Source: Bacillota bacterium
GTDB taxonomy: Bacteria; Bacillota; Clostridia; Acetivibrionales; DTU013
DNA: 64,000 nt
Direction: 5' to 3'
Assembly: GCA_023426125.1 (NCBI GenBank)
Contig: JAFABI010000109.1
Span: forward strand, 1 to 64,000
The notes under the pieces: model-generated
Databases searched by the model: none
What the model was told of the DNA's origin: nothing
What the model saw: only the letters and a program-made list of their open reading frames with translations
Shown here: piece after piece, positions 60,822 through 64,000 of the stretch
Layout of the letters: each line of letters opens with the position of its first letter
Numbering within the stretch: the stretch's first letter is position 1
Made by a program: the position numbers and the translations under genes

Positions 60822-61856
60822 ATGCCAACAATAACAGCAATTAAGACAGATCTAGCCTCGTTAACCGAGCACGACCTACATGATTTGTTCGATTACATTG
60901 GCGAAATCATGGCAATAAGCACATTGACCCGTAATATATCGAAAGATTGCAGAGAATCAAGGTTTGCAAGCGGTTCTTTATGTCCATACTGTAAGGCCGA
61001 AAGTATTATAAAACATGGTAAGCTTAATGGTCGTCAGCGTTTCAAGTGTAAGAGCTGTGGTAAAACTTTTAATGACTTTTCACTATCGGCTCTGGCAAAT
61101 TCAAAACTGCTTTTAACTAAATGGCTTGAATATGCAAAGTGTATCTTACTCGGTTACTCAATACGAAAGAGTGCATCCATAGTAGGTGTTGGCGTAAAAA
61201 CTTCATTCTTTATGAGACATAAAATATTTGATGCAATTAGAACATACATAGGTATCGGTGATGTATCTGGCGTTGTAGAGATGGATGAAACCTTTGTTGC
61301 AGAAAGCTTTAAGGGAAACCAAAAGAAAAGTGGTTTTTCTATGCCACGAAAATCTCGCAAAAGGGGCAAGGAAGTGAGCAAACGGGGTATCAGTAATGAA
61401 CAAGTTTGCATCGCCACTGCGATTGATAGAAACAATAATATTATCATGGAGATGGTTTGCAAAGGCAGGATACGTTCTAAAGACCTTGAACGTTTATACG
61501 GAGAACACCTGGACGATGGCTCTATCATATGTACGGACTCTCACAAAAGCTATATACAGTTTTCAAAGAATCAGAATATTGAGCATATCCAAATTAAGAG
61601 AGGACACCATAAAAACGGCATATACCATATTTCACACATCAATAGCTTGCATAGCTTGTTTAAAGGCTGGTTAAGACCGTTTAACGGAGTTTCAACGAAA
61701 TACCTTGCAAACTATATTCACTGGTTCAAATGGCTTCAGAATTATAAAGCTGATAAAGAAACGGTGAAAGCTAAAAATGTAATCGTTCATAGCACTACAA
61801 AGTTCATTGATTGCAAAATTAAACAATATCAAGGCCGTCAGCCTATTTTCGTTTAA
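60822..61856 (+). CDS. IS1595-family transposase
   Basis: 344 residues from the ATG at 60822, with AGGAG ten bases upstream. The N-terminus has a zinc ribbon (LCPYCKAESIIKHGKLNGRQ and FKCKSCGKTF). The catalytic DDE-like domain has VVEMDETFVAESFKGN, DGSIICTDSHKSYIQF and KNGIYHISHINSLHSLFKGW with the Asn/His variant typical of this family. It is full length and shows no frameshift, so it may be active. The passenger gene follows 205 bases later. Confidence 0.93.
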   Translation: MPTITAIKTDLASLTEHDLHDLFDYIGEIMAISTLTRNISKDCRESRFASGSLCPYCKAESIIKHGKLNGRQRFKCKSCGKTFNDFSLSALANSKLLLTKWLEYAKCILLGYSIRKSASIVGVGVKTSFFMRHKIFDAIRTYIGIGDVSGVVEMDETFVAESFKGNQKKSGFSMPRKSRKRGKEVSKRGISNEQVCIATAIDRNNNIIMEMVCKGRIRSKDLERLYGEHLDDGSIICTDSHKSYIQFSKNQNIEHIQIKRGHHKNGIYHISHINSLHSLFKGWLRPFNGVSTKYLANYIHWFKWLQNYKADKETVKAKNVIVHSTTKFIDCKIKQYQGRQPIFV

Positions 61857-61962
61857 TTTACAAAAACTTGACATAAGCTTCTATACGAGATACCATTAGA
61901 ATAACAAAGTATTTGTTGCAAAGGGCGAAGCAAAGGTTATTTATATTTCTTTCCTTAAAATA

Positions 61963-61998
61963 AGACCTGCAACTATCAGTTGCGAAAGTTCAAGGTCT
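61963..61998 (+). terminator. Hairpin between transposase and passenger gene
   Basis: AGACCT (61963-61968) and AGGTCT (61993-61998) enclose an inner GCAAC/GTTGC stem; TATTTGTT follows. It probably ends the transposase transcript and separates it from the passenger. Confidence 0.6.
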
Positions 61999-62061
61999 AT
62001 TTGTTAGATTGCAACCGAACATAATGCTAAACTAAAAGCAACAAAATCGGAGGTGGTCTTT

Positions 62062-62688
62062 ATGACATTTGGAGAAAAACTACAATCATTAAGAAAATCA
62101 AAAGGTATGTCGCAGGAACAGCTTGCTGAACAAATCACCGTATCAAGGCAAGCTATTTCAAAATGGGAACTGGGCGAATCAAATCCCGACTTGGACAACA
62201 TTATACAAATAAGCAATATTTTTAATGTGACAACTGATTATCTTTTGAAAGATGAACAACAAGAAAGTAGTACAAGTAAAATAATAACACAAGGAAATAA
62301 AAATTCTGTAAAAGCACAAATTTCATTAATAATTTCTGTAGCATTTTTGGCAATTGGTCTACTTTGTGCCTTTGGTGGTTGGAATGCAGAGCAAACTGCT
62401 GAATCTATTTGGGGTGGAATGATTATACAAGTTGTTGGTATAGTAATTTACTTTATCGGAAAGATATATTTACAATCAAAAATACCATTTCAAATAGACT
62501 TTGCTAACTTAGCAATTGGTCTATTTATGCCAATATCTATTGTGGTTTCGTTGTTATGTGGTCGGATTATTTCGCCATACCCGACGGATATTTATACAAT
62601 TACGATTTTTATTGTTGCATATATTATTATTTTAGTTTTTGGTTATATTATTTTGAAAAGGCAACGAACAAAAAAGAGCATAAATTGA
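62062..62688 (+). CDS. XRE-type helix-turn-helix protein with membrane domain (IS passenger)
   Basis: 208 residues from the ATG at 62062, with GGAGG seven bases upstream. Residues 1-65 form a Cro/C1-type helix-turn-helix (FGEKLQSLRKSKGMSQEQLA, VSRQAISKWELGESNPDLDN). The rest has four membrane helices (near residues 92-112, 120-140, 150-172 and 180-200). It lies between the transposase gene and the right inverted repeat, so it is carried by the element. A membrane-tethered repressor is unusual cargo; its target is not known. Confidence 0.9.
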   Translation: MTFGEKLQSLRKSKGMSQEQLAEQITVSRQAISKWELGESNPDLDNIIQISNIFNVTTDYLLKDEQQESSTSKIITQGNKNSVKAQISLIISVAFLAIGLLCAFGGWNAEQTAESIWGGMIIQVVGIVIYFIGKIYLQSKIPFQIDFANLAIGLFMPISIVVSLLCGRIISPYPTDIYTITIFIVAYIIILVFGYIILKRQRTKKSIN

Positions 62689-62864
62689 GTTTATTTTCTT
62701 CGCTATCTTTATATATGGTGCAAATCCGATTATGAAAGCACCATTTTTCATAACAAAAAAACAACATTATTGTCTAACACAGCTTAAGGATAAAAGGCCG
62801 AAGTGATTATTTCATCAAGCCGGACAGTCCGTTTCGGATATGTCCCGCAAGACGAATCTCTTTT

Positions 62865-64000
62865 CTATCTGTTTTTAAAATTGAGATTTACCAAGTAGTC
62901 CCTGTAGCCAAAATCCATTCCTGCAAGAAACCGTCGGCTTTTCATACTTGCACCAGGATACCTTGTGGTATCTTTTTTAACAGCATTGAATGCTATTCTT
63001 TTTAGAACCGCCATGTTTTGCGGCGCAGTACCTTTTCTTGTCCTGTTTTTATCATCTCCGTAAGTAACATCTAAACTCCAGTGCATGCTTTCAATTTTCC
63101 AGTGGTTTCTGACCGCCTTCTCAAATTCCTTCGTCGAGGTTATACTTCCGATATAGTATGATATTTCTTTGGATATATCTCCTCTTGTGTCTATTTCCCT
63201 TTCAACCATGCCGACACCCACAAGCCCGTTCCATTCTTTCTTTGCATCTAGCATCCATCCGATGTTTGTTGAATAATAATATTTTCGTTTCTCGATTCTG
63301 CCATGGCCTTTATCCACGGTTTTCAGCATTGATAATTTTTCATCGCCAATAGGCTTACCATTACTATATGACAGGTTATAGGCTAGATTTAAATTATCTA
63401 TTCTGCTTTGCATTTCCGGATTCTGAAAATGTTCTACAATATCGTTCAAAAGAGATTCTTGATTACCTTTGACGTGTAATACATAATCAGATTTACATTC
63501 CTCAACTATTTTTTCAGCTATTTTGCCCTGACAGCCCATTGAATCTATCGTCACAATACATCCCTTTATATAAAGCATATCAAGTAATTCGGGGATGGCT
63601 GTTATTTCGTTGCTCTTTTCATCAGTCTTTATTTGCCCTATTACAAGGCTGTGGGAGTTACAAAGCGCACTGACTATATGTACGCCTCTGGTGCTATCCC
63701 CTTCTATCGTACCTCTCATTGTCTTGCCGTCAATGCTTACAACATCTCCTTCAACAGGATCTGCCACACTTTTCATCCATTCTGCAAAGCATTTCTCAAA
63801 CTGCACAGGTGAAATTATGTTGAAGAGTCGTCCTATGGTTGATAGGGAAGGTATCCCATTAGGTAATTCTATATATTGTTTAAGCCATTTGACATTGGAT
63901 TCTACGGATGTCCACCACATTATTTCCTTCCACTCATTACAGTTACAAATTACTGCGGAGACTACAATGAAGATGATGTCTATGAGCTTGTGTCTGACCT
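62865..64000 (-). CDS. ISAs1-family transposase, 5' end outside the window
   Basis: The frame is open from the window edge, so about 378 residues are visible and the true start is not. The edge begins RHKLIDIIFIVVSAVICNCN, part of the normal ISAs1 N-terminus. The catalytic segments are VVSIDGKTMRGTIEGDSTRG, IVTIDSMGCQGKIAEKI and NHWKIESMHWSLDVTYGDDK, which fit the DDE pattern of ISAs1 (H-repeat) transposases. It ends normally with a stop codon at 62865. The region between it and the IS1595 end (62793-62864) holds no recognisable inverted repeat. Confidence 0.93.
   Translation of the reverse strand, partial: VRHKLIDIIFIVVSAVICNCNEWKEIMWWTSVESNVKWLKQYIELPNGIPSLSTIGRLFNIISPVQFEKCFAEWMKSVADPVEGDVVSIDGKTMRGTIEGDSTRGVHIVSALCNSHSLVIGQIKTDEKSNEITAIPELLDMLYIKGCIVTIDSMGCQGKIAEKIVEECKSDYVLHVKGNQESLLNDIVEHFQNPEMQSRIDNLNLAYNLSYSNGKPIGDEKLSMLKTVDKGHGRIEKRKYYYSTNIGWMLDAKKEWNGLVGVGMVEREIDTRGDISKEISYYIGSITSTKEFEKAVRNHWKIESMHWSLDVTYGDDKNRTRKGTAPQNMAVLKRIAFNAVKKDTTRYPGASMKSRRFLAGMDFGYRDYLVNLNFKNR

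Larger units (their letters stand above)
60736..62784 (+). mobile_element. Complete IS1595-family element with passenger regulator
   Basis: A 2049-bp element bounded by imperfect inverted repeats: GGCTCTGTTAGATATAATTG at the left and, read inward, AGCTGTGTTAGACAATAATG at the right. It is flanked by an exact 8-bp direct repeat TAAGGATA (60728-60735 and 62785-62792), the size expected for IS1595 transposition. It contains a transposase gene and a helix-turn-helix membrane protein gene as cargo. Intact ends and duplication suggest a recent insertion. Confidence 0.9.

Overview
The window looks like the chromosome of an anaerobic, plant-matter-using member of the Clostridia (Firmicutes). The pointers are strong AGGAGG-type ribosome binding sites with frequent GTG/TTG starts, a split-subunit glycine decarboxylase (gcvPA/gcvPB) under a glycine riboswitch, YesM/YesN-type two-component control of a sugar ABC importer, many AraC regulators, S-layer-homology remnants, and glycoside hydrolases of the GH116 and GH78 types. 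No rRNA, tRNA or CRISPR array was seen. I cannot name a species.

Layout. 0.1-3.4 kb: an FAD-dependent oxidoreductase divergent from a PocR-AraC regulator, then two small unexplained reading frames. 3.5-8.3 kb: the glycine cleavage operon gcvT-gcvH-gcvPA-gcvPB behind a tandem glycine riboswitch with two look-alike terminators. 8.4-12.1 kb: a 44-residue ORF, an AraC regulator, palindromic repeats, and a YtrA-type GntR/ABC operon with an operator laid over its promoter. 12.3-17.7 kb: a DUF2238-like membrane protein, a broken corrinoid/UroD-type fragment, a membrane-anchored MutS-like ATPase, a chemoreceptor, and mntP behind a manganese (yybP-ykoY) riboswitch. 17.8-24.8 kb: sensor kinase, response regulator, binding lipoprotein and two permeases of a carbohydrate importer. 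25.3-31.5 kb: UroD-like protein, AraC, LacI and a GH116 glycosidase with a perfect 18-bp palindrome at its promoter. 31.6-35.7 kb: decayed mobile and regulatory fragments, then a two-module hybrid histidine kinase whose LytTR-type partner is truncated. 35.7-41.0 kb: a PadR/HAAS pair and a BcrAB-like ABC transporter with its two-component system. 41.2-44.9 kb: a MerR regulator and two overlapping MutS-like ATPase genes. 45-52.2 kb: mostly membrane or exported proteins of unknown role. 52.4-60.5 kb: an intracellular calcium-loop propeller with a Gfo/Idh dehydrogenase, DUF454, a frameshifted catalase, an AlkX/YcaQ-like protein and a GH78 rhamnosidase. 60.7-64 kb: a complete IS1595-family element carrying a passenger regulator, then an ISAs1-family transposase cut by the window edge.

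The most promising undescribed unit is the MerR plus MutS-like pair. Both merR and the mutS-like pair are preceded by near-identical promoters with the 19-bp -35/-10 spacing that MerR activators need, so the regulator probably controls itself and the ATPases. Both ATPases lack the mismatch-recognition part of MutS and have Asn in place of the Walker B Asp.

A second theme is small palindromic repeats: a 77-bp element with TGTAGGGGCG ends occurs as full, partial or diverged copies at least six times between genes, and two other palindromic families are present.
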